From: JAVVTQ01 sp036653595
GTDB lineage: Bacteria > Bacillota > Clostridia > Oscillospirales > Ruminococcaceae
Reading direction: 5' to 3'
Assembly: GCA_036653595.1 (NCBI GenBank)
Contig: JAVVTQ010000046.1
Coordinates: forward strand, 1 to 11,454
DNA length: 11,454 nt
Shown here piece by piece: positions 4,891-11,454 of the stretch. A program made the translations under genes and the position numbers. Numbering within the stretch: position 1 is the stretch's first letter; the number at the start of each line of letters is the position of its first letter. Below the pieces are notes generated by a model, which saw only the letters and a list, made by a program, of their open reading frames with translations, did no database searches and was not told the DNA's origin.

Positions 4891-5094
4891 ATGGAAGTAA
4901 TATTTTGTCTCATTTGCTTTATGGACGGCGTTGCGCTCGGCTTCGGTATTGCATATATCCACTCGTATAAAAAGCGCACAGTTCCACTGACGCAAGCAGA
5001 GAGAGCGGACGCAGAGCTTCAAGAAAAAACACAGCAAATGCAAGAACAGTTAGACAATCTGTTGAGCTATAAGGGGGGAGGTCAAAAACAATGA
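4891..5094 (+). CDS. small membrane-anchored coiled-coil protein
   Basis: The 67-residue product starts with a hydrophobic segment (VIFCLICFMDGVALGFGIAY, residues 3-22) that can span the membrane once, then a basic HSYKKR, then a Glu/Gln-rich helix (about 35-60) with coiled-coil character. GGAGG overlapping the terL stop region provides its ribosome binding site. Its TGA (5092-5094) overlaps the portal ATG in an ATGA junction. Small proteins of this build often sit between terminase and portal genes of Firmicutes phages. Their role is unknown, and membrane anchoring is inferred from hydrophobicity only. Confidence 0.7.
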   Translation: MEVIFCLICFMDGVALGFGIAYIHSYKKRTVPLTQAERADAELQEKTQQMQEQLDNLLSYKGGGQKQ

Positions 5095-6635
5095 AAATTG
5101 AAACAGCGGCCGCAGATATATGGCGCGAGCACGACAAGGCAGTGGCGTACAACAATGGCATCAACCTATACGACAATGTCAAACAAAACGAGAATTTCTT
5201 TATAGGAAAGCAATGGGAGGGGCTCAATGCGCCCGACCTTGACAAGCCCGTGCTTAACTTCCTAAAGCGTGTCGTGGCGTATTTCATATCAATGATAGTG
5301 ACAGACAATATTGCAGCTGAGATAACGCCGCACATCAAGACCGATGACAGTCTCACAGTATGCGATTTTTTGTCAAAAGAAGTAAAAAAGGTGATCGAGG
5401 TACAGAAAATCATAAGTAAAAACCGCGATATTCTCCGCGATATGGCTGTGGATGGGGACGGCTGCGCTTATGTGTACTTTGATTCGAAAACAGGGCGAAT
5501 AGCCTTTGAAATCGTCGAAAACACAAGAATCGAGTTTGGAAACCCATATATTCAAGATGTGCAAAAGCAGCCATATGTGACGATTGTTCAGCCTGTACTA
5601 TTGTCTTCGGCAAGAGAGCTGGCAAAAGCCGAAAACATCGACGAGGGCTTGATTAAACCCGACTATGAGGAAGCGGGGACAGACAAAACCGACAATGCAG
5701 GCGCCGACCGAGTAACGGTGCTTGTAAAGTTTTGGCGAAATCCAAAAACAGGGACAATATGGTTTTGCAAAACCACAAAAAATTGTGTCCTCAAAAAACC
5801 AACAGATACGAAATATGCTATTTACCCTATTGCCTATGGAGTATGGGATAGGATAAAGAACTCCTATCACGGGCAAGCCGCGCTTACGGGTCTTATACCA
5901 AATCAGATAGCAGTGAATAAACTCTGGGCAATGGCTTTGCGACACATGCACATGTCGGCGTTTCCGACGGTCTTGTTCAACAAACAAAAAATGGATCAGT
6001 GGACTAACCGCGTCGGCGCCGCTATAGCGGTCAACGGAGATCCGAATGAGGCGGTGGCCGGCAATTTCAGACCGGCCGAGATGTCCGCGCAGCTCATCAA
6101 TGTTGTGGACAAAACCATATCGATGACGCGTGACTTTATGGGCGCATCGGACGCCGCGCTTGGCAACGTTAAGCCTGACAATACGTCTGCAATAATCGCG
6201 GTGCAAAAGGCGTCCTCGGCTCCGCTGGAACTGCAAAAGCTCGGATTCTATGCCTTTGTGGAGGACTATGTCCGAATAATTATTGAGATAATCACAAAGG
6301 ATTACGGGATGCGCAGCGTCGCCATCGCCGACGAGAACGGCAACGAACGATTGTCGCAGTTTGACTTCGGCAGCGTTGACCTTGAGCAGTACGACATAAA
6401 TGTGGAGATAGGCGCGGCCGCTTACTGGTCCGAGCTGTCGCAGATTCAAACACTCGACAATCTCTATGACAAGGGACTCATAACCGATCCGGAAATATAC
6501 ATTGAGGGAATCCCTGACGGATATATAAAAGATAAGAGTAAAATCGTCAAATCGATTAAAAGTGCGCTTCAGGAGCAAGAGCGAATGCAAGCGCAGACGA
6601 TGGGAGGTGATATAAATGCAATGCCCATCATGTAA
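5091..6635 (+). CDS. phage portal protein
   Basis: The 514-residue protein has the portal hallmarks. An N-terminal NENFFIGKQWEGL segment (residues 33-45) and KPVLNFLKRVVAYFISMIV (52-70) resemble the first wing region of portals. They are followed by the central YHGQAALTGLIPNQIAVNKL segment and the long helical AIIAVQKASSAPLELQKLGF region with ENGNERL afterwards. The C-terminal tail is Gln/Met-rich, with a coiled-coil-like stretch (IVKSIKSALQEQERMQAQ). Size and position directly after terL support the call. It forms the dodecameric DNA channel at one capsid vertex and docks the terminase and then the head-tail adaptor. The subfamily (SPP1-gp6-like or P22-like) cannot be decided by eye. The strong GGGGGGAGGT lies six bases before the ATG. 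Confidence 0.88.
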   Translation: MKIETAAADIWREHDKAVAYNNGINLYDNVKQNENFFIGKQWEGLNAPDLDKPVLNFLKRVVAYFISMIVTDNIAAEITPHIKTDDSLTVCDFLSKEVKKVIEVQKIISKNRDILRDMAVDGDGCAYVYFDSKTGRIAFEIVENTRIEFGNPYIQDVQKQPYVTIVQPVLLSSARELAKAENIDEGLIKPDYEEAGTDKTDNAGADRVTVLVKFWRNPKTGTIWFCKTTKNCVLKKPTDTKYAIYPIAYGVWDRIKNSYHGQAALTGLIPNQIAVNKLWAMALRHMHMSAFPTVLFNKQKMDQWTNRVGAAIAVNGDPNEAVAGNFRPAEMSAQLINVVDKTISMTRDFMGASDAALGNVKPDNTSAIIAVQKASSAPLELQKLGFYAFVEDYVRIIIEIITKDYGMRSVAIADENGNERLSQFDFGSVDLEQYDINVEIGAAAYWSELSQIQTLDNLYDKGLITDPEIYIEGIPDGYIKDKSKIVKSIKSALQEQERMQAQTMGGDINAMPIM

Positions 6636-6960
6636 TATAGAGCTTCGAATCGGCAAGAGCGGGACGGTTGTTGAAAATGGAAAACCCATATCGATACAAG
6701 AGCTTATTTGTCCAAATCCCGCCTGTCAATACGGAAAAACAAAAGCACCGATTAAACGGATACGACATCCGCTTGATGGTGTCTTTTTTGACAATGCGGA
6801 AAAGTACTGCTGCGACACACTGATTGCAAAGATAAATGACAGCACGTACTTTGTTCCCGCGACTGTCTCCCAGTCGCGCACAGCGGATACCTTGACCGCC
6901 GTGTGTCCGTTGTGCAAGAAAAGTCACAGCTTTGACATAGGAGGCAAAACACCGCTATAA
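6616..6960 (+). CDS. zinc-ribbon protein between portal and scaffold genes
   Basis: The 114-residue product has paired cysteines in zinc-ribbon spacing: CPSC at 3-6 with CPNPAC at 32-37 (outer Cys32 and Cys37), then Cys65/Cys66 with CPLC at 97-100. It probably folds as two small zinc-binding knuckles joined by a basic KAPIKRIRH segment. GGGAGGTG sits just before the ATG, and the gene overlaps the end of the portal gene by 20 bases, so translation is coupled. No catalytic motif is visible. Zinc-ribbon proteins occur in phage morphogenesis regions but a defined role is not known to me. Binding nucleic acid, or assisting portal or scaffold assembly, would be inference. The intact cysteines argue for selection. 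Confidence 0.7.
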   Translation: MQCPSCNIELRIGKSGTVVENGKPISIQELICPNPACQYGKTKAPIKRIRHPLDGVFFDNAEKYCCDTLIAKINDSTYFVPATVSQSRTADTLTAVCPLCKKSHSFDIGGKTPL

Positions 6961-7016
6961 CCTCGGTTCGCCGCAGGCTATAAATAAAAAAACTGCTCAC
7001 CATGCAGGAGGTAATC

Positions 7017-7865
7017 ATGGACGACATATTTAAAACTGATGACTTTTTCGAGGACGTCACCGCATCCGAGAATGAGGATTCGCAGACAGACGGCGCAAGC
7101 GAATCGGCCACCAATACCGAGACGCAAACGACCGAGCCGCAAGCGGATGCCGCAAAGGCACAGCCCGGCATCGCCACAGAACCAAACGAACCCACAGACA
7201 GCTATATTTTCAAACACAATCATGAGTCGGTCAAGTTGGACAGAAAAACGGTTGACTCGCTTGCAAAAAGTTTTGGAACAGACCCGGCAGCAGTGATCGC
7301 GACCCTGCAAAAAGGCCGTGATTATGATACAAAAATGGCCGCACTCAAAAAAAACCCCGCCTTTGAGGCGGTGCGGCAATATTCTGCACTCAACGACATG
7401 CCCCCATCAGAGGCGGCCGAGGAGGTGGCTAGGGTCACAGACCGCATCCAAATCGGGAAAATTGTCGAACAAGTCAAGGCGGAGCGCCCGGGCATCGACG
7501 ACGCTATAGCGGAGGAGGTTGCAGGCCTTAGATTTGAACAGCTTCGCGCCAAAAAAAGCGCAGAGCTGCAAAGACAAAATGAGGAACAGGAAAAGGCGAA
7601 AATCGAGCCGTGGATAGCCTTGCTCAAAAAACACCCCGAGCTTTCCGACAATGAAGTCGACGAGCTTGCGAAAAGATGCGCGCTCGACGAATGCTCGCCA
7701 ACCGAGGCATTTTTGCAGCGGGAGCTTGACCAAAAAAAAGAAGAGCTTGCAAAGGTACAAAAACAAACCGAAAACAGAGTCAAATCAATAGGCTCTGTAA
7801 ATGCAGAGGCCGGCGAAAACGCAGAGGATCCAAGCCTCGCGGCGTTTATGGCGGCCTTCAGATAA
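7017..7865 (+). CDS. capsid scaffolding protein
   Basis: The 282-residue protein has the usual scaffold build: an acidic, low-complexity N-terminal third rich in D, E, S, T, Q and A (about residues 1-60), a central globular segment (IFKHNHESVKLDRKTVDSLA, then GRDYDTKMAALKKNPAF), and a long Glu/Lys/Gln-rich coiled coil (about 155-260) ending in a short LAAFMAAFR tail that could contact the capsid protein. It lies directly upstream of the major capsid gene, the classic place. Start: ATG 7017 is five to six bases after AGGAGG (7006-7011). An earlier ATG at 7002 overlaps that site and is rejected. The protein should template procapsid assembly and leave before DNA filling. Confidence 0.85.
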   Translation: MDDIFKTDDFFEDVTASENEDSQTDGASESATNTETQTTEPQADAAKAQPGIATEPNEPTDSYIFKHNHESVKLDRKTVDSLAKSFGTDPAAVIATLQKGRDYDTKMAALKKNPAFEAVRQYSALNDMPPSEAAEEVARVTDRIQIGKIVEQVKAERPGIDDAIAEEVAGLRFEQLRAKKSAELQRQNEEQEKAKIEPWIALLKKHPELSDNEVDELAKRCALDECSPTEAFLQRELDQKKEELAKVQKQTENRVKSIGSVNAEAGENAEDPSLAAFMAAFR

Positions 7866-7877
7866 AAGGAGTAAAGT

Positions 7878-8933
7878 ATGGCAATCAATTTAGCAGCAAA
7901 ATATTCAGACAAAATCGCAGCGGTATTTGTAAAGGAATCTCTCGTATCCGGTAAACTGTCAAATGCGTATGATTTTATAGGAGCGAAAACCGTCAAAATA
8001 TATACGCCGCAGACGGTCGAAATGTCAGACTACGACAAAAGCGCAGAAACGAACCGTTACGGAAAGCCCAAGGAGATGCAAGACGTCATTCAGGAGCTTA
8101 CGCTCTCACAGGACAAGAGCTTTTCTCTCACCATCGACAAAGGCAACAACATCGACCAAATGAACACAAAGGGCGCGATGGAGATGCTCGGCAGGCAGGT
8201 AAAGGAGAGAGCTATCCCGGCGCAGGACAAGCACACGCTTGAGGTACTGTCAAAAAGAGCCGGAAATATCGTCGCAAACGCTTCGGCGCTCACAAAGGCA
8301 AATGTATGTGAACGCATCTCAACGGGCACGCAAACCCTCGATGACGCTGAAATTCCCGACACGGACAGGTGGCTCTTTGTGTCATCCTTGACCTACAAGT
8401 ACTTGAGACTTTCAGATGAGTTTATGAAGGTTGACTCTATGGCCAAGGAGTCTCTGGAAAAGGGAGTTGTCGGCATGTACGACAATATGAGCGTGGTCAA
8501 AATCCCCGCCGCACGCTGGCCGTCCAACGTCAATTTCATCATCTGCCACAAATCGTCAGCGACATCTCCGTCAAAAATAAGCGAGACAAAGTGTCACAAG
8601 GATCCGCCCGGAATCAGCGGCAATTTACTCGAGGGGCGCTTTTATTACGACTGCTTCGTGTTGGCTGCACGCTGTAATGGTGTGTACGCGGAGATTGACG
8701 CATCTCAGGGTAAAGGCGTCGTCTGTGCTGCACCTACGCAGACAAACGGGACCTTTGCCTCCACGACAGCGGGCGCTTCATTCAAGTACACCGACGACGG
8801 CTCAGACCCCCGCTATAGCCTCACGGCAAAAGCAGAGTCGACCGAAAGTGCAGCGGCCGGAACAGTAATTCGGGTTTATGCTTATAAGACAGGCAATTTC
8901 GACAGCGCTGTATTTACCTATACTGCGCAGTAG
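7878..8933 (+). CDS. major capsid protein with C-terminal Ig-like/CHB_HEX-like domain
   Basis: The 351-residue product begins MAINLAAKYSDKIAAVFVKESLV and continues through a DYDKSAETNRYGKP region to QELTLSQDKSFSLTIDKGN, matching N-arm and E-loop segments of HK97-fold capsid proteins common in Firmicutes phages. The core probably ends at about residue 275. Residues 285-351 form an extra domain with FKYTDDGSDPRYS and VIRVYAYKTGNFDSAVFTYTA, close to the CHB_HEX/Ig-like pattern (YTtDGSDP, then an A-x-K-x-G-x-x-dS strand). This would sit on the capsid surface as a built-in decoration. AAAGGAG lies before the ATG, 12 bases after the scaffold stop. Assignment as capsid protein rests on the start pattern, size and position. 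Confidence 0.88.
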   Translation: MAINLAAKYSDKIAAVFVKESLVSGKLSNAYDFIGAKTVKIYTPQTVEMSDYDKSAETNRYGKPKEMQDVIQELTLSQDKSFSLTIDKGNNIDQMNTKGAMEMLGRQVKERAIPAQDKHTLEVLSKRAGNIVANASALTKANVCERISTGTQTLDDAEIPDTDRWLFVSSLTYKYLRLSDEFMKVDSMAKESLEKGVVGMYDNMSVVKIPAARWPSNVNFIICHKSSATSPSKISETKCHKDPPGISGNLLEGRFYYDCFVLAARCNGVYAEIDASQGKGVVCAAPTQTNGTFASTTAGASFKYTDDGSDPRYSLTAKAESTESAAAGTVIRVYAYKTGNFDSAVFTYTAQ

Positions 8934-8945
8934 GTTTTAATTTGA

Positions 8946-8972
8946 GGGGCGGCGTGCTTGTTGCACCGCCCC
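8946..8972 (+). other. stem-loop between capsid and adaptor genes
   Basis: GGGGCGG (8946-8952) plus TGC (8955-8957) pair with GCA (8963-8965) plus CCGCCCC (8966-8972): 10 bp with a 2-base CG bulge and a TTGTT loop. No T-tract follows on either strand, so it is not a good terminator. It lies 13 bases after the capsid stop and just before the next Shine-Dalgarno. This suggests a role in protecting the capsid mRNA 3' end, RNA processing or lowering translation of the next gene. Confidence 0.55.
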
Positions 8973-8992
8973 AAAAGGAGGCCTCAAAACAA

Positions 8993-9376
8993 ATGACAGC
9001 ACAGCAAATATATGAATCGGCATTATCCCTACTGCCGACGAGAACGTCTGAGGACAACTCTCTCGCCGTCTATGTGCCCGGATGGATAAATCTTGCCTTA
9101 CAGGAAGCACTCGCGTCCGAAAACAGTATCAGGGCGTCAAAGGGCTTACTTCTTCTGGACAAAGCTCCGACTGTCTTGTCGATGACCGATGAGATTCCCT
9201 ACAGCGACGAGCTCGTCAGAACTGCGCTCATATACTTCCTCGCATCCCTTATTTGCAAAGACGATGACGATGCCTATTGGTCACAAGACTACAGACGCAG
9301 ATATATAAGCGCGCTCGCAGAGTATTCAAGGGTTTGCGTGGACAATATCGTCGATGTTTATGGCGGTGAGAACTGA
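8993..9376 (+). CDS. head-tail adaptor (connector) protein, P22 gp4/T7 gp11-like
   Basis: The 127-residue product starts MTAQQIYESALSLLPTRTSE and has mainly helical segments: VPGWINLALQEALAS (28-42), DELVRTALIYFLASLICKDDDDAYWSQDY in the middle, and RRYISALAEYSRVCVDNIVDVY near the end. This all-helical pattern, size and position after the capsid gene fit the adaptor ring that bolts onto the portal. Similarity to T7 gp11/P22 gp4 types is inferred from pattern and order rather than from a diagnostic motif. Start: ATG 8993, eleven bases after AAAAGGAGG. A longer in-frame TTG at 8942 would lie in the hairpin and has no ribosome binding site. The TGA overlaps the next ATG by one base. Confidence 0.75.
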   Translation: MTAQQIYESALSLLPTRTSEDNSLAVYVPGWINLALQEALASENSIRASKGLLLLDKAPTVLSMTDEIPYSDELVRTALIYFLASLICKDDDDAYWSQDYRRRYISALAEYSRVCVDNIVDVYGGEN

Positions 9377-11298
9377 TGCCGATATACACAGCACCAAATG
9401 ACATACCAACAGTCTCAGTCAGCAAGTTAAAAATCTCGCGTTTCGGCGGCGTAGATGAGACAAACCAGCCCTCCGGCGTCGACACGGCGCGTGCCTGCTT
9501 TGCCCCAAACATGATAAGAGACGTACCGGGTAAAGTGAGAAAGCGCGTAGGGTATGAAAAGGTGGCCTCTTACGGCGCCCGGATAAACGGCGCATTTGAA
9601 ATCAGAGGCAGAACGATAATTCACGCAGGTGCGAAGCTCTATGACGGCACGGCAGAGATATTTTCGGGACTTGCCGATATGAAGTCGTCCGGTGTTAAAT
9701 TTGACGGAAAGATACTGCTGCTCGACGGAGTAAAGATGCGCGTTTACGGCGAATTCGACAACCCCTCGTACGACAGTGCCATTGCCGGAAGCTTGCCGAA
9801 GATATGGTCAGTAAAAAGTGTGGAGGAGCTTGCGAAAATACCGACCGTCACCATTGCACGGGCTCCAAATGGAGGAGGCACAACCTTTGAGGCGGTCAAC
9901 ATGCTGCAATCAAAGCGCAAAGACAGTTTTCTCGGCACAACAAATGACACCACCTACCAGCTGTCGTTTGACAACCTTGACGCTGATGCCTGCATGGCGT
10001 GGATTCTCGATGGAAAGGGGGACTGGGTGCAAAAGTCGGAAAATACCGACTTTTCAGTCGAGCGGGTGACCGGAAAGGTAACTTTCCTCACGGCGCCCGG
10101 TGCAAGCCCCGTGACAGGAGAAGATAATGTCATAATTCAGTCGTGTAAAACGAATGCAGACTATAAAAACCGAGTAAATAAATGCATGTTCGGAATTTGC
10201 TATGGTGTCAAATCAGCTGCGGATAGGATCTTCATTTCAGGGAATCCCGACTATAAAAATTATGATTTCTTTTGCGGACTAAACGACCTGACGTATTGGG
10301 GTGACCTGTGGTACGGGGTTATTGGACAGTCTCACTCGCCTATTGTAGGCTACACGATAATTAACTCATATCTCGCCACGCACAAGCAAAACGACGATAA
10401 CAGCAGAAACATCGTGCTTCGCTACGGAACTCTCGACACGATTGGAAATCCTCAGTTTTTGATACCCGACAAGGATGGAATTATACAAGGAGCCGGAGCT
10501 GTCGCCGCACACAGTTTCGGCTTTGCGCAAGAGCCGATGTTTTTGACGGAAACAGGAATCTGCGCCACAACTCCATACACCTACAATGCCGAGCGGTATG
10601 TTCAAAACCGCAGCTTCTACCTCAATAACACGCTGAAAAAAGAAACGAACCTTTCCGAGGCCTACGCTTGCATATACAAGGACTTCTATATGCTTGCAGT
10701 AAACAGTCAGATATACATCCTTGACACATTGTCCCGAATCGAATCGGGGCAAGCTCAGAGCGAGTTTCAGCATGAGGCGTATCACTGGATCGACATTTCG
10801 TCAAGAATTTTGTACACGTCCGGTGGCCGTCTCTATCTCGGCACAGATTCGGGCGAAATAATGAGGTTCTATGACGATGCGACCCTGTCATCCTCGTATA
10901 GCGACAATGGCCGGGCAATTTCGGCACAGTGGGATTTTGATTTTTCAGGCGCAAACGTATATCTGAAAAAATCGCTCAAATACTTTTCGATTATTATGGC
11001 GCCCGGCGCACAGGCAAGCTGTGACGTTTGGATCAGAAAGAGCGATGCATGGCAAAGAGTTTTGTCTACCGATGGTATGTCGGCGGACTATCTCGATTTT
11101 GACAATATAGATTTCGACAATTTCACTTTTAACACCGACCAGTTTCCGCTGACGGTAGGAAAAAAAACAAAAATTAAAAAGTTTGACACAATAAGGGTTT
11201 CGCTGCGAAACAGCACCGTAAATCAATCGTTTGGATTTTATGAAATTGCACTGGAATATGTCGAAGGTTCGTATTATAAAGGGGGTGCAAGAGAGTGA
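9376..11298 (+). CDS. tail nozzle/tubular-like structural protein
   Basis: The 640-residue product opens with FGGVDETNQPSGVDTARACF, then NMIRDVPGKVRKRVGYEKV (about residues 22-60), the FrGGvd...n...dvpGxvrkRxGy pattern seen in T7 gp12-like tail nozzle and related podoviral tail proteins. Further on it has many short beta strands with Asp/Gly/Tyr/Asn-rich loops (for example DRIFISGNPDYKNYDFFCGL and RLYLGTDSGEIMRF), like a beta-propeller. The C-terminus, with a DFDNIDFDNFTF segment and then RVSLRNSTVNQSFGFYEIAL, resembles strands that close such domains. No signal peptide or enzymatic motif is seen. It overlaps the adaptor stop by one base and the next gene by four, so it is translated together with them. 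In a short-tailed phage this would be the channel below the adaptor. A siphovirus tail component is an alternative. Confidence 0.7.
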   Translation: MPIYTAPNDIPTVSVSKLKISRFGGVDETNQPSGVDTARACFAPNMIRDVPGKVRKRVGYEKVASYGARINGAFEIRGRTIIHAGAKLYDGTAEIFSGLADMKSSGVKFDGKILLLDGVKMRVYGEFDNPSYDSAIAGSLPKIWSVKSVEELAKIPTVTIARAPNGGGTTFEAVNMLQSKRKDSFLGTTNDTTYQLSFDNLDADACMAWILDGKGDWVQKSENTDFSVERVTGKVTFLTAPGASPVTGEDNVIIQSCKTNADYKNRVNKCMFGICYGVKSAADRIFISGNPDYKNYDFFCGLNDLTYWGDLWYGVIGQSHSPIVGYTIINSYLATHKQNDDNSRNIVLRYGTLDTIGNPQFLIPDKDGIIQGAGAVAAHSFGFAQEPMFLTETGICATTPYTYNAERYVQNRSFYLNNTLKKETNLSEAYACIYKDFYMLAVNSQIYILDTLSRIESGQAQSEFQHEAYHWIDISSRILYTSGGRLYLGTDSGEIMRFYDDATLSSSYSDNGRAISAQWDFDFSGANVYLKKSLKYFSIIMAPGAQASCDVWIRKSDAWQRVLSTDGMSADYLDFDNIDFDNFTFNTDQFPLTVGKKTKIKKFDTIRVSLRNSTVNQSFGFYEIALEYVEGSYYKGGARE

Positions 11299-11454
11299 GC
11301 GTAATAGACAAAAAGATTCTTGACGTCGACCTTTTGGGAAAAGGAGTGTCAAACTTGTCACGATATCCGACACTTAAAAGCCCGGAAATGCAAAGGAAAT
11401 TTGACGAGCTGTCGCGCGATGTACTTGTTCCAAAACACAATGCGCTAATCGACG
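11295..11454 (+). CDS. tail-fibre/appendage-like protein, N-terminal fragment (3' end outside window)
   Basis: GTG at 11295 overlaps the previous TGA (GTGA), with GGGGGTG upstream as ribosome binding site. The 53 visible residues begin MSVIDKKILDVDLLGKGVSN and include SPEMQRKFDELSRDVLVPKHNALID. A segment of the form 'E-xx-Q/K-xKFDEL-xx-xVivPKxNaLID' is common at the N-terminus of phage tail-fibre and baseplate appendage proteins, where it anchors the fibre to the tail. The gene runs off the window, so the length and receptor-binding part cannot be judged. Confidence 0.6.
   Translation, partial: MSVIDKKILDVDLLGKGVSNLSRYPTLKSPEMQRKFDELSRDVLVPKHNALID

Noticed and set aside
5598..6689. Long reverse-strand open frame (363 codons) opposite the portal gene
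   Set aside because: It lies wholly against a well-supported portal and zinc-ribbon gene, has no matching neighbours on that strand, no recognisable motif and no clear ribosome binding site.
6963..6979. Small TTCG-loop stem between the zinc-ribbon and scaffold genes
   Set aside because: CCT/AGG and CGG/CCG around TTCG form only six pairs with a bulge and no T-tract; too weak to call.
7322..7996. Reverse-strand open frame (224 codons) opposite scaffold and capsid genes
   Set aside because: Ser/Ala/Phe-rich translation is the expected antisense shadow of a Glu/Lys/Ala-rich scaffold; no motif or ribosome binding site.
8946..8972. Stem-loop after the capsid gene read as an intrinsic terminator
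   Set aside because: No run of T follows on the forward strand (AAAAGGAGG follows), and tightly coupled late genes continue downstream.
8942..8992. N-terminal extension of the adaptor from TTG 8942
   Set aside because: It would start inside the capsid-adaptor stem-loop, whereas ATG 8993 has a strong AAAAGGAGG upstream.

Overview
The window is the late (packaging and virion-assembly) region of a tailed phage or prophage. The host is most likely a Gram-positive bacterium of the Clostridia/Firmicutes type. The clues are strong AGGAGG-type ribosome binding sites before most genes, tight ATGA/GTGA overlaps, moderate GC, and gene families (DUF6273-type protein, DPPH-type phage methyltransferase, sigma-like late regulator) that commonly sit together in clostridial phages. 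No genus can be assigned. No integrase, att site, rRNA, tRNA, CRISPR array or insertion sequence is visible, so prophage and free phage cannot be told apart.

Layout. 1-2169 (+): end of the middle region, with the 3' part of a DUF6273-like protein with a lectin-like fold, a 39-residue cysteine protein overlapping a SAM-dependent methyltransferase, a coiled-coil protein, and a sigma-region-4-like regulator that probably switches on late genes. 2170-2350: a control region with TGATAA/TTATCA half-sites, an extended -10 promoter, a stable hairpin starting about where the transcript would begin, a CU-rich linker, a GC-rich repeat segment and a perfect bidirectional terminator. Together these look like a transcription unit of about 120 nt, which is either a small RNA or a cis-acting leader. 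2351-3004 (-): a hicA-hicB toxin-antitoxin pair with its own promoter, which lies under a 12-bp-arm palindromic operator. The 57-residue hicA gene is easy to miss. 3064-11454 (+): small and large terminase, a small membrane protein, portal, a zinc-ribbon protein, scaffold, major capsid protein with an extra C-terminal Ig-like/CHB_HEX-like domain, a head-tail adaptor, a 640-residue tail-nozzle-like protein, and the start of a tail-fibre/appendage gene.

How it works together. The terminases and portal form the packaging motor. Scaffold and capsid protein build the procapsid, and the adaptor and nozzle close the vertex. The portal-scaffold-capsid-adaptor-nozzle-fibre order, with no visible tail-tube, tape-measure or tail-chaperone gene in between, suggests a short-tailed (podovirus-like) virion, though the window ends too early to prove it. 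The most interesting puzzle is the promoter at about 2211. It is followed within 135 bases by a strong terminator and then by the opposed hicAB pair, so it cannot feed the packaging genes unless there is antitermination. This makes 2208-2345 the best candidate in the window for an undescribed regulatory RNA.
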